Positions 27,024 to 39,914 of a stretch of 64,000 nt of DNA are shown one piece after another. Each line of letters opens with the position of its first letter. The first letter of the stretch is position 1. Both the position numbers and the translations under genes were made by a program. The notes beneath the pieces were generated by a model. That model saw nothing but the letters and a program-made list of their open reading frames with translations, was not told where the DNA came from and made no database searches. This DNA comes from Onchocerca lupi (taxonomy: Eukaryota; Nematoda; Chromadorea; Rhabditida; Onchocercidae). Location of the stretch: contig JAOVVO010000278.1 in NCBI GenBank assembly GCA_028564675.1, forward strand, positions 1 to 64,000. Direction: 5' to 3'.

Positions 27024-27760
27024 TTTTCCTTTTGCTAATTGAAAATAATAAGGAAAAAAAAGAAATAAACATATTGTTACAAAATAAATCTACAGTGAAA
27101 GATTTACTAATATTTTTTCCAAAACAAAAAAAAAAAAATCTTTCGGATACTTTTAGAATTTGACAAAGTTATAACACAGTTTTATTTTAAATCATCTCAA
27201 CTGTTCAAATTACTCCAAAAATCTCCTCAACTTTTCTTTTTTGAAGCTACTTTTTTTTCTTTTTTAGGAAATTTGTCATATTGTAATATTTTTAAACAAC
27301 TTCATACTATTAAAATGAACAGTTGGCATGGAATTTCAGCTTATCAATGAAACATAATATCATTAAAATTAGTCTGCATATGTTTATCTCTTAATTTCAA
27401 TAATTACATCATTTACCATGCACTACTTTCCTTATTCCACTAACTATCGCTATAATAATGCTACTTTTATTCTTTTAAGAAATCCCCCAATCTCATCATT
27501 ATCCTATTTCTCATTTTTTTAGCAATCACTATCATCTCCTTGATTCTAACACACCGAACACCCTTCCAATCCTTAATCATTTCTATAAAGCACTAATCGA
27601 CAGTTCTCTATTCATTTCCAGCTAAATAGTTCAGTCCCGCTATGAAATTCCACGCCAAAGACGGAATGCGGTGCGCGCTATGAAAAAATTGTCGCTGAGA
27701 AAATTGTCACCATGTCGCTGACTGTCCCAAATCGATTGAAAAATTTTCCCTATATAGAAA
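27024..27760. other. Upstream region of RABGGTA, no gene seen
   Basis: AT-rich sequence between the RABGGTA start (minus strand) and the zinc-finger remnant (plus strand). A less AT-rich stretch lies at about 27630-27720 just before the remnant and may be part of its degraded upstream sequence. No promoter element is identifiable. Confidence 0.5.
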
Positions 27761-27991
27761 TGTAAGTTATGCGAGGAAGTATTCAAATATTCGAATAGTT
27801 TGACAAATCATGAAAAAGAAGATGCGGAAGAACGGCTGTTCATATGTGATCAATGTGGTAAAGGATTTAAAGAGCGCGGTAAGCTGAGTGAATATGAGCG
27901 AACACATGCGGGCCGAAGACCATTCAAATGTGATGAATGTGATAACAAATTCAATCTAAATATTGCTAAAAAACTGTCCCCATATCATTAG
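27761..27991 (+). pseudogene. C2H2 zinc-finger remnant
   Basis: Open frame starting CKLCEEVFKYSNSL, then LFICDQCGKGFKERGKLSEY, a linker resembling the classical TGERPF type (THAGRRPF), then FKCDECDNKF. Cysteine pairs of three C2H2 fingers are visible. The zinc-binding histidines are damaged: the second finger has Tyr where the first His is expected (SEYERTH), the first has only one His, and the third ends at a stop at 27991 after SPYH. There is no intron and no promoter-like start. This is probably a decayed fragment of a zinc-finger gene, though it could be one exon of a divergent gene. Confidence 0.65.
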
Positions 27992-30900
27992 CTTCCTCAC
28001 ATCGACTAATTTTACTTGGAAATAATGATTTCAAAAATGTCATTTTTAAATATATGAGAAATATATTCGTAATTGTCATTGTCAAATTTCAAATTTCTAG
28101 CTTGAATATTTGATAAATTAGTGGTTTGAAAATTTTTGCTTTCTATCCGAATTCATTTGATTTAACTATCTTTTTGATATAATGAAAGACTGACCATAGA
28201 GAATTATTTAAAAATATACTAAGCCAAAAAAAAAGTGTCACTATAAAGATTAAGCTTAAATATTTATTTTCTAGAGAAAGTTAAAAAGATATTCTTCCAT
28301 GTGTAATAATGATAAAGATACAAGAAGCTTTTTTTTAAAATTTTATAATTCGTAACTAAGAAAATGAGTAAATGAGGACAGAAGGACAAGAGTCTTTTTT
28401 TTTAGCTGAGAACTTATATATTATTTATAAATAAGCTGCTAGCCAATTTTTTCTGATGGAAGGATGTGAAAAATTGTTAGAATAAACCAAAAAGTTTTAT
28501 AAAGGAAGAAAATTCCGATTTTTATATCATCTAAAGATATATATCATGGTGAGGGGAGTACGAAATTCCTTCTTTCACAATTACAAAATAAACATTAGCC
28601 AAACTAATTTAATTATTCAGAATTCATTTAATCCATTTAATATAAGAAATAGCAGTAATAAAAGAAATGCTCAAAATTTGTATTCAGAATAATGATGGGA
28701 AATTTTATTTATATTAGAAAAAAATTAAATCTGATAAATTAAAATTGATAAATTGAAAATCTGATAAATTGAAATTCGAAATATTATTTTTTCTTTAAAT
28801 TTCAAACATTGATCTTTTTTTGCATAATGTGTATTATCAAACATAAAAAATCTTATTTATATTATACAGTTTGAATGTAAGTCTTTCAATATTTTTTAAT
28901 GAATATTTGTGAAATCTGAAAAACTTATGACAAAAAACATTCTATTGGCAACGAAGATTAAAACAGCACTTCAACGCAAGACAAAGAATATGTAGACTTT
29001 TCCGAGAAAAACATTGATGAGACAGCTCTATCAGTAATTTTCATCATTTTACAGTTTCAACATTTTTTATTTTCTTAAGTTAGAAAAAATTAGGAATCAA
29101 AGGCTCTCTTCATAACTAATTTTTTTTTTCCGGAGAAGTCTGAAAATTTTTTGTTTTAAACTGAAATTTTATCTTGATCATCGCAGCTAATAGATTAACA
29201 TTTGATTTTTTTTAATCATAATTTTCTTATATCGATTATTTTTCAGAAAAAAGCATGACAAATAGTTGCCAGAAAAACTTTCAAAGAATATCACATTTGT
29301 TGTGATAGTATATATAGACTCAAGTTTGATTTTTTTAAACAACTGCATTGTTTGTTTCGTTAGTTTAAGGACGAAAAATTTTCAGTAGGCTTTTTGCAAT
29401 TATCTGAAGGTGTCTTTTTTTTGTGAATTATAAGCACATATTTTTATGAATAAACTAATTTCAATAGTTTGCTCTATCTTTTTTCACACTAAATCATAAG
29501 ATATCAAAAAAAAAAAAATAATAAAAAAACACAAGGAAAAATATAACATATATATCGTAAAATAATCGTTATTGACTGCATTTTCGCTATTTGAAAAAAT
29601 GGCAAATTTTTTTTTTCCGAATGATTATTTTCTAATTTTCATTTCTATCAGGCAGGTTTTTTATTGATGGTTTCTTAACTTTCATTCTTCTCAACCGATT
29701 TTCTTAACGATAATTTTTTAGTTTCCGTTATGAACAAGTTTTTATGATAATTTTGTAAATTTCATTGTCAATAAATTTTTTATGGTAATTTCTTAATTTT
29801 CATTCTAATCAACTGAATCCCATACACATTACTCTAGCCTTTGCTGTTGTAATCGGAGATTAATCTGTTATCAATCTATTATTAGAATGTTAAGTTTTAA
29901 AACAAATTAATAATACAATAAATTAGGATAACCTTGTCAACACCATTACTCTTAATGCAAAAAAAAAAAAAAAAAAAAAAAAATCACTAAACCTACCGCA
30001 CCAGATACCAGTTTGAGGTTCTTAAATTCTTTGTTGTGAAGAATGACTAAATATTAATTCCTTATTTGCCTAGCATTGATAATGAATAATTTGCATTAAA
30101 TAAAATAAAAAATGTCCACTTCTTCTTTGAAGAAAAAAAACATTTCTGTTTCAATTAGCTTCTTTTCTTCCATAATTTATCCTTTTTTCACATCACAACA
30201 ACAATAGAAATTAAATTAATGAACTGACTAATTCGATCTGAACTATTTTTTTCATTTTCATTATCACGTGCAACCAATTTTAGGGACATAAGAAACATTT
30301 GATAAAAACGAATGAAATTTTAAAAGTTCCAATTTGTTTAATCAATCAAATAATATAATAAAATTATAAATCTGTGACAATAAAAAATTATTTTTTGTGA
30401 TCATATTGATTATATTTTCTCGAAAAAAATTTACCTCTATATACCTCTCTTTATCTTGCATTACCAAAGCTGTAACTTAGTTCTAACTTTTTGAATATCA
30501 TATTTTTTTAATTTTCTGAAAAAAATACTATCATATAACGCAGTGAATTAATAAATTATAATAGCATCAGGAATTTTTGAATAAAAAAAAAATTCCAACC
30601 ATTTTAATTTTATAGTTCTATAATAAGGAAAAACTGAAAAGGCTGATATGTCCTAGGACAGTTTTAAGCAAAAGAGACGAACAATCCAATAATAAAGTGA
30701 TGATCTATCTGGCAGACTTAGTCTCATAATTCTTTTGTTTAAAAGTTATCTATTATATTTATGAGCCTTCTTATTAAAGATCCTATCATTTTAATTAATT
30801 AAGGATTGGTTACAAAGCGATTTATTTTGTTAAATTGTTAATTAAATAAGATCCTGAGATATTAGAACACATGTTAGAGTGAATTTTCACTAGCAATATT

Positions 30901-33900
30901 AAAAATTTACATAATAAAAATGAAATTTTCAAGTACAAAAGATTGAAATGAATAATTGCCATGATATTCGCGAAATATAAAATAGCAAATCACTTGTTGC
31001 ACAATTTTCTGACCTGTATTAGTTATGCATAATCAATTTCAAGACATCTTTTCGTCTTTCGAAGTAATCATTTTACCCCTTTATGTTAGAACTAAGACCT
31101 ACTTAATTACCGAAATTAATTACATCAAATTACTCATTTAAACTTCACTCGTTATTTCTAAATGACTGGGAATTAATTCTGAACAATCATAGATGGATAA
31201 TGAACACATAATTGTTGTTTAAAGTCGTTTAATATTTTGATTTCACAAGAATAAAAGCAATGAAATTTAAAAAATAAAAAGATTAATTAAATTAAAAAAA
31301 AAGCATTATGAATGATTTATGCGAAAATTATGAATTAAATTATTCTAAAATAATTAAGATAAAAAGAGAAAATTTGAAAAGTGCCTTTAAAAAAAAAGGC
31401 AACGCAATAAAACGAAAAACAAAAACAAATAAAACTTTTCTTTTGTTTTTTGCTTTTTTTAAAAATTTATCCTTACGTGCTTTTTCAACTAAGCATTAGG
31501 TATCAAATATTATATTTTATAGAACCAAAGAAAAAAATTAAATTTTTACAAATGCTTTTTTTTTAAATTTTTTGTGAAAATTCAAATATATTTTTTTATG
31601 ATGTAAGTAGTGCAACACAATAAAAATAAATTTATTTTTAAAATTGTGATAAAGCAATACTGCTAAAACAAACAGAGAAAAAAAAACGGTTACAAAGATG
31701 ACAAATTGTTACCCATCAATTGTTTGGACAAATATATCAATTTTTGCTTCAATTTCATTTCTTTGTTTTTTGTTTGTTTGATTTCTTTTCCTTGTTTTTT
31801 TTTTTTTTTAAATTCATTTTCAATTTTTGAGCATCAATTTTCCAAACAGATTTTTTTGTTTTTATATTTTGCAATGCAATATCAAGTTATTTTGAGCTTT
31901 CTTCTTCTTCTTACGTAAATCGTTCGTGAATTTTCGAAATAAATAAATTCATCAACTTTTTTTTTTCTGTTTTTTATTTAAACTATTTCCGTTTTTGCAA
32001 TAAATGAAATCATTGAAGTAACTCGATCGAACATAATTTGTCATTATTAAGAAATTTTTGATCAACTTTATTACCATTCCTATATACTTAATAAACTTAA
32101 TGATAATCTTAAATTCATAAAAAAGTTTTAATTATGATGTCTTAGAATCTAAAAATCCAAATTTTCCTTCAATCATTTGTTCTGTTTCTTCTTTTTTTTA
32201 ATCTTTGAAATTTGAACTTAAATTATAATACAAAAGAACAAACAATCATTGATAAATGTGCACATTTTTTTCTAATTAAATGAAAATTTAATACTTTATG
32301 AAAAATTTGCATGTTTAAATAAAAGTATGAGTTCAGGCTTATGACTAAGTTATTATCGAGTAATATTTAAATCTGATATATTAATCTGATATATCTATAA
32401 TCATGCTAATTAGTTTAATTTGTAACGTTTATGATTTACTCTATGATATTAATTTATGCTTATTTCGAAGTATTTTTTCATGAAATTTTGGACAGTTTCA
32501 ATTAATTACACTCGGTCGGTTAAAATTGAAAGAAATGGACTTAATGAGAGAAAAAAGTGAGTAATTGAATTGATTAATTTACTGTCGTCATATCAAAAAT
32601 ATTATGCAGTATTTAATTTTGATAAATTATAATGTAATAGAAATTTATCTTTTTATGTTCACAGTGACTGAAATAATCGATTTACCAATTGATTGATTGT
32701 ATTACAATTTCGATCAAATTTAAAAGAATCCTTCTTTTCTTTCATTTCAAACTTGGCAAATTGCTTCATTTTTTGTAATTATTTAAAAAACTTGTGTTCT
32801 GCTAAATTTTGCTTGCTTTGGAAACTCAAATTTAAGTAAATATATAAAGATTAAATAATGATAAATTTAAATTATATTACAGCTTTCAGCTAAAAAAGAA
32901 TCAAGTCTTTTGTCTTTTTTTTGCATTGGTTTAATAATTCATGAATTTTAATTTAAAACTGATAGCAATTTTCTTCGTAAATTAATTCTAATTAGCTTTA
33001 TTAAACTATATGTTAGAGGAACAATAAAGACTTATAATTGGGAATGATTAGTTCAATAAGCTCTTAGAAGTTAAACAAAATTGAGATAAATTACAGTATG
33101 AAAATGTTGAACTTTATAATCGACATTGTGATATAAGGATATTAAACTTTATAATTAGCGAATATGTTCTAAGAATTAAAGTTTTAACTAGATTTTAAGT
33201 GTAAATGATATCTGACAAGTGGACATCAATCATTTTTTTTTGTAATTATTGTAAATATTTTCAAACATATTTTGAGAACTTTTCAAACTATCGAAATTCC
33301 AAAATTTAGTGTCATTTAACGAATGAACGAACATTTCATCAGTTCAAAATCTAATCCAATCTTAATATGAAATTATCATAACAGAATATTAGTAATTTTG
33401 TTATGCCTTATACTGAAGGTTTAATTTTACTTAAATTTAATGGAATAAAATTGATTTTGCAACTTTTTTGAAGCAATGAAGAGCTGACTGTTTATAAAAA
33501 ACTTTTATTATTCTTTCTGATTAAATTAAAATCAAAAAAATTGTCGTTGTATTTTTTTTGAAAGTGAAAGTTTATATTAAAATGAAGGACATTTCAATGT
33601 TTTCTTTAAAGATGATAGATTTGAAAATTACAAGCCAATTCGAATCGAATTCCATTATAATTTGTAAAATGAATTTAATATATTATTCAAAAGCTTGTTT
33701 ACAACAGAAGGATATAGAATCTCCATCGATTTTTAAGGTTTTTATTGGTAGGAGTTGCTTGTCTTTTTTTTTTCTTTTTTTCATTTTCATCCGAAATATG
33801 CATTTTTGGGTTAATTTTTAAGGATATATGAGCTGTTGTTTTATTAATTTTTTTCTCCGGCTCAAAAATATTTCTTATTATATAAATTCCATTTCCATTA

Positions 33901-36900
33901 AATGCTATCGATGGGTTTTTTTTGACGAATAGTTTCCCTTTTCTACTGCATAAAACTTTTTTGTTGCATTCTTCAATTGATGATTGCTTTAGAAGGTTTA
34001 AATTAAAACTTTTCGAGCAATCTATTAAACGAAGAATATTATTAAATTCCTTAATAATGGTGCTATAAATAAGTTCATGCTTCTAATGTCTTATAATAAA
34101 ATATACAAAAAATTGTCATGATGTTTTGACGTTTTATTTCAATTTGTGCTGGACGTCGACAACTTTAACTTTGCAAAATTTAACAGTTTAATTAATAAAA
34201 AATACATTAGTTTTGACTGATCGTTATACTTTGCTATTATAATTTTAGATAATTTCAACTAGCTTCATCACAAATCAATAAGATTTAATTTAAATATAAA
34301 CTTGTTAATGTCTGAATTAATTTAGCTTTGAATTCAAAATTTATGCTTGAATATATGAAATTTAACTTGACTTGCTCATGTTCAAATTTTAATTCCAGTT
34401 ATGCTGCTATTTTAGATTTAAATTTTATGAATTGACGGATTTATTCGTTTTTTACTTAAACAAAAACAAGCAGAAGAGAAAAATTAAAAACAGAAAGAAG
34501 GTATGATAGTTCGAAAATAATTAATCACTGTTGATCAGTCAATCACCTGTTGTTTGCTCTTACAGAAAGTGTATGAAATTTGGAACGAAATAAAATTTAT
34601 TAGAAAGATTAAAAGAAGAATTATTAGTGAGCGTTTTTGCTTTTACTGCTAAATATTTTATATCACTATCATAATATTACCTTTTCATGAGCTTGTTTAG
34701 ATTTAATTTGCTTTATTTTAATTTGTTTAATTTCTTTAATTTACATTTAATCTTCTAATTTACGTCCGTTCGGTGCATTTAATTTCAATTTTATTGATTT
34801 TTCGTTTCGGCCCATTTAATCTCAATTTCATTTTTGATTTTTTAATCCAATGCTTCACTTTAACTTCGACTGATACTACAATTCTAATTAGTGTAATGTA
34901 AAGCTTTAGTCTTTTCATTTCAACTTATTTTTATCTTAATTTCATTCTGTTTTATCTCAATTTTTTTTTTTTGAACATTTTTGGAAAACTATTACTTTGA
35001 TAAAATAGATAAGACAAAATGATGAGGTAAATTTATCATTGCAATTTTTCAATTTCTTAATTACCCAAGTAAATTTTTGCTGATTATCATAATTTTAATT
35101 TGCTTCCAAATTTATATTTGTTGTTTACTGAATGAAATTTAAATTAATTCAATTTCACTATTATTGTTATTTGATATTAACTGCTTGTAGAGTGAAAAAA
35201 AAGTGAAATTATTGTTGTTGAAAAATGACGAAATTATTGCAAAATTAATTTCATTTATCACCTCAGCTGTATTTTTTACAGTATGGTTGACAACAGTTTT
35301 AGTTCATGAACGAAAAAGTAATTAATGATGCGCTAAGCATTTTTCGCTCAATCAGTGAAATTTCACGTGAAATTTCCATTTATTCATGGTGGGATTCTGT
35401 CATTTGTGCCGCTGTTCACTTCAAATTCTCATATTTTATACTCAATTCAAAAATTGATAATAATAATTATTCTAATTAATTATGATAAGTTAGACTTGGA
35501 ATTGATTTATAAAATATTTATTTCTCACTTCTTACGAATATTTTATTATGTCCTCTACATATTTTATCATTTTTCATTGTATTCATTGCATTGCTTATCA
35601 GAACTACCATCCATTCAATTGGTAAATGTAAGACATTTTTTGATTAGTAAACTGTTGATTGCTAATTGCTAATCACTATCATTTTATATTTATTAAAATT
35701 TTCCTGATCATAAAATGATCTTTTCCTGATTTGTTGATTCGTAAAATATAAATAAACAATAAGAAATGCGAATTTTTCTGCGAAAATTTAATTTGCAAAA
35801 AAAAAAACAGAAAAAAATTCGGACTTTTTCAATATTTCAATTGTCTCTTATACCTCAATTAAGCAAAACTTTTCCCGAAAATTAAATTCGCCAAAAAAAA
35901 ACTTTAGCTTTTTTGAACTTTATTTTTATTTTTCTAATATCCCAACTGATATCTTTTTGATGGTTCAGTCATAAGATTTTTTGTTGAGTGTTCTCACTCA
36001 AAAATAAAAAAATGATGAAAAATGATCATGAATAGTTTTTTGAAAAGTTTCTGCAAATTGCGTTTTGCTTTAAAATTGAGATTTATCAATCACACTTGAA
36101 TCATCAAGAATTTCCTCTAAGAAATGATTTGTGATAATAATAAAATTATTCATGAATTTTTGCAGAAAAATAATTTTTCACTTTATATGAATGACCTTTA
36201 TAAAGTCATTTATCAGTTACCTTTAAGCTTTCATTATTTCTCATAAAAAAAAGGATTAATTAATTTTTCAGCTTCATAAATTTTTATTGATGTATCATGC
36301 TTAAGACTGTTTGTATTGTGGAGTTCAACTTCACAAAATTCCTTGAATCAGTTGCGGTGAAAAGAAAAAAAAATGATAATACGTTGCTAAATAATATAAG
36401 AAAATTATCAGATATAAATAAATGCATTTAATGAAGTTTGAAATTAATAATCTTATTAAATGCATCCAATAAAGTTGAAATTAAATAAGTGTAAATATAC
36501 AATTTTTTTTGTAATAAATAAGTATATAAAAGCAAATATTTTTTGTCAATTTGAAACTGAAAAAAATTAATTTAAAATCGAATAATTCGATAAATGAATT
36601 GAATGAAGCTTGAAATTAAAAAAAAATTCAGCTGCTGGTAAAATTAAAAATTGTTAAATAGCTCAAAAATAGAACAGTAGAATAATGCATACTTTTAAAG
36701 AATTCTGGAATAAACAATGAAAAAATTCAGACTTGAAAAATGAGAGGAATTTTGAGAAAAAAAAAAACGAAATTGGTAGGAAAAAATTTCTCTTAACATG
36801 AAATCATTCTATTTATCTGTTTAGATTGGGTTATTTACTTGAAAATACTTTTGCTCTTTCATTATTTATTCATGCGAATTTGCTGTCAAATTATTTATCC

Positions 36901-37861
36901 AACCAAATTAAACTTTGCTATAAAAAAAAAAGGATTGACTGGAAGTTTAAACAATAAAATTTGGTACCTTTTACTATTTTTTAAATAAATGACAAACTTA
37001 TTATCAATTCCGTTATCATTTGGCACTAAGTTTTTTCAAGAAATTTTTATAAATAAAATATAATACTGAAATAAGCAATCACTTATAGATATATATTACA
37101 CCGAATAATTGAATTGCTTTGGTAATAATTACAATTAAATTTAAAATTTTAATTCTTTTCTTTTCAATATAAAATAAAGGAAAAAAATCGAAATAGAACT
37201 TTGGTGAGAATTTTTTGGTATTTACTAAATAGCAAGCGATCATGAAACAAGACTAATTTCGTCTTTGATTTGTTTAAATTCAAAAAATGGAAGGAAAAAT
37301 AAATCAGATAGTGTAAAATTAGACGAAGAAAGATACGAAATAAGTTCATAATAATAAAATTATTAATAATAAAAGAGATGGATAGAAGAAAGTAATGCCT
37401 AAATTTGGCTTGCAAAAAAAAAAGAAAGCAAGAAAGCATTTAATGAGAAATGATTATTATAAAATTTGTAAAATAAGAAGGAAAGTTACAAAATTTCGAA
37501 TTATAATATCAAATTATAACATAATCTTTTCTCTATTAAACTTATGTTTGATTATTTGCATTTCAATTTTTATTTCGAATTTTATTTAAATATTTTTTCC
37601 ATTTCGGATTATTTTTATCGATTACTTTAGAATTTTTTTTTAGATACTTCTATTAAAATTATCAATAATAACCGTTCCGCAAGTCATTGTTGTGATAAAT
37701 TCATCAAAAATATAATTATTTGAATATATTAGAATTGATTTTAGAACAAAATTAGGAAGTCAATTTTACATTAAGCATTTGCAGTCATATAATTATTCTT
37801 ATTAATTTTTCGGATCCAGTTCGTTTAATTGGATCCGGTTAATTAGTTTAGAAAACATAAG

Positions 37862-37908
37862 AAAGATATATTATAACATTATTGTAGTAATATTATAATA
37901 TATCTCTC
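37862..37908. repeat. AT-rich hairpin
   Basis: AGATATATTATAACATTATT pairs with AATATTATAATATATCT with one mismatch across a short loop. Confidence 0.75.
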
Positions 37909-38133
37909 TTATTGTATTTCTCTCATCGCATTAAATGTTTCAAATGATCGTTGCTAATTTATCATTAGCTAATCATTCCAATATTTACAACATTTTTCGT
38001 TTTTTACGATAATTTAAATTCATGAAATCCATCAAGCTTTTGATATCAGTATAATAGATAAAAAAAGTTCAATAGTCTTACAGAATTAAATAATGAGGAA
38101 TCCAAGATCAGCATGAAAATTAAGCATCGTTTA

Positions 38134-38195
38134 TTTTATTTATAAAATATTATGTCAAAATGAATTTTATTTATAAAATGTTATGTCAAAATGAA
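38134..38195. repeat. 31-bp tandem duplication
   Basis: Two adjacent copies of a unit starting TTTTATTTATAAAAT and ending GTCAAAATGAA, differing at one base. Confidence 0.85.
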
Positions 38196-39682
38196 AAGCT
38201 TTCAATTCTTCTAAATAATTCATTCGTTTATTTAAATGAAAAATTTTGCATAATATATTAAATTTATATATTTATCATAGGAGATCGGAAGGAAGAAAAA
38301 AAAGTAATTTGCTAAAATACGTTTAAAAGCAAATGTGAAATAAAGTGGAAATTTTGACTAACAACAACAACTGTTCCCTTTATTTGCATTAGCAAATGAC
38401 ATTATTTTATGTAAAAAAATGAAATAAAAATTTAAAAGATACCAGCAAGCAATCATTTATGACACAAATATTTATGTCGAAATTGTCGCCTACGATACAT
38501 TTGACAGCACAAATAGTCAAAAATAGAAACAATTTTTTGATTTTTCTTTCACGACTTCAATTTTTACTAAATTTCAGATGTAAATCAATTTAACTTCTTC
38601 CATTTTATCCCTTTATTTTATCATATTTATTGGTTTTTTTTCCGCTTTTTGTTCAGATGATTAAATTGATTTTTCCGAAGAATTTGAAATTTTATTTGTT
38701 TTCCCTTCAAATGATTAAATAAAACTTTTTTTTTGACTAGAATTTGAAATTTTAACTTGGCAGATATATGTGTGAAATGTTCTTCATTTTTATCATTTAA
38801 ATAATTCTTCTTATAGGTATGGTGACTATTTGTTTTGCTTCATTTTTTAACTTTTTGACTGAATAAGAATGGACAGAATTAAATAGGTGCTTTTAAAGTT
38901 ATTCGGAATATTTGACTAATTGATGATCTTAAAAAACTTTGATTTCACTTGCGCTAAGTAACTATCTTAGCTTGATTCAAACTAGGATTTAATCAAATAA
39001 AGTGTAGAATATATTTGGAGGAGCATCACAAAGTAAGAAATAAATCTTTGTTTTCCTGGGCAAAAACTTAGACTATGGTCTGAAGTTTATTTTGGGATGA
39101 AATTCGTAAATAACAAATTAGATTTCATATGGAAAATTAATTAATAATTAATTGCTATCCCCTGATTCGTACCAAACGTTGTACTGACGTATAATCTTAC
39201 ATAACTGCTACGTACTTTTGTTTTCAAAGTATCACAGCTTAATGACCTTAAGTTATCACATCATTTTGTCATGTCAAACTATAAATTTTTCTTGTTTTTC
39301 ATTGCTTTTAATCTTTTCTATTTTTCAGTTATTCTCCAAAATTATTCGCCTGTCAAAATCATTCTCATGCAACAGTATGTTATGTAGAGTTTTATATTAC
39401 CGTAATCTTTTATCAAAAATGTATTTTCATTAATATTCATGCTATTTCATCTTTAAATTGATGTCCTCCTGTTTTTGAGATCTTATTGCATACATTACAA
39501 TAAAATAAATAAGCTTCAAAAATAAAAATGAAATTACAGTGTTGCACTACCATTTTTCAATAAATAAATTTAACAATTTAACAATAAAATAATCCCTTTT
39601 TTTTTTTCTTTTTTTTTTTATCTTTTTTTCTTTTTTTTATTGATGAATATCAAATAACAGTAAAGTAAATGTAATCAAAATA

Positions 39683-39914
39683 ATGTCAGCATTAAATTCT
39701 CCTTCATTTCCAATGAAGCATCATCATCATCATTAACATCAGATGCCACGAATGCAACATCAACAAGCACCTGACGCTCTCTTCATGACAGCATCATCAC
39801 GATCCAATCATGCTCAGTCACATTCAAGATCATCATCTCAAGTTTATCCAGCAACTGATCCAATGACCAATGATAATAATGTTGATTATCAACAAAATAA
39901 TGATAATCAAGGAT
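39683..39914 (+). CDS. Candidate 5' exon of the degenerin gene, with in-frame stop
   Basis: An ATG at 39683 opens MSALNSPSFPMKHHHHH, hits TAA at 39734-39736, and the same frame reopens (HQMPRMQHQQAPDALF) through a Q/S/N-rich stretch of about 55 residues ending DYQQNNDNQGW. GGATG/GTTAGT at 39914 gives a phase-2 donor that joins in frame to the acceptor at 46895 of the channel's first large exon. The neighbouring GGATGGTTA/GTAAGT donor is stronger but has the wrong phase for that join. If correct, it adds a cytoplasmic N-terminal tail and makes the Helitron lie inside a 7-kb intron. It could instead belong to a separate short gene. The stop means translation would begin at ATG 39743, or this allele is broken. 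Confidence 0.4.

Larger units (their letters stand above)
27992..39682. other. 11.7-kb AT-rich region without a supported gene
   Basis: Very AT-rich, with many homopolymer runs (for example poly-A at about 29959-29984 and T/C-rich at about 39598-39641), scattered short direct repeats and hairpins. I checked the longer open frames (31308-31499, 33558-33821, 35355-35672, 37164-37439). They are runs of I, F, L, K and N with no motif, domain or matching splice sites. It may be long intergenic DNA or the 5' regulatory region or intron of the channel gene to the right. Confidence 0.6.

Noticed and set aside
35355..35672. 105-residue hydrophobic open frame
   Set aside because: Composition is that of random AT-rich DNA (I, F, L, Y, S). 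No splice context, motif or start support.
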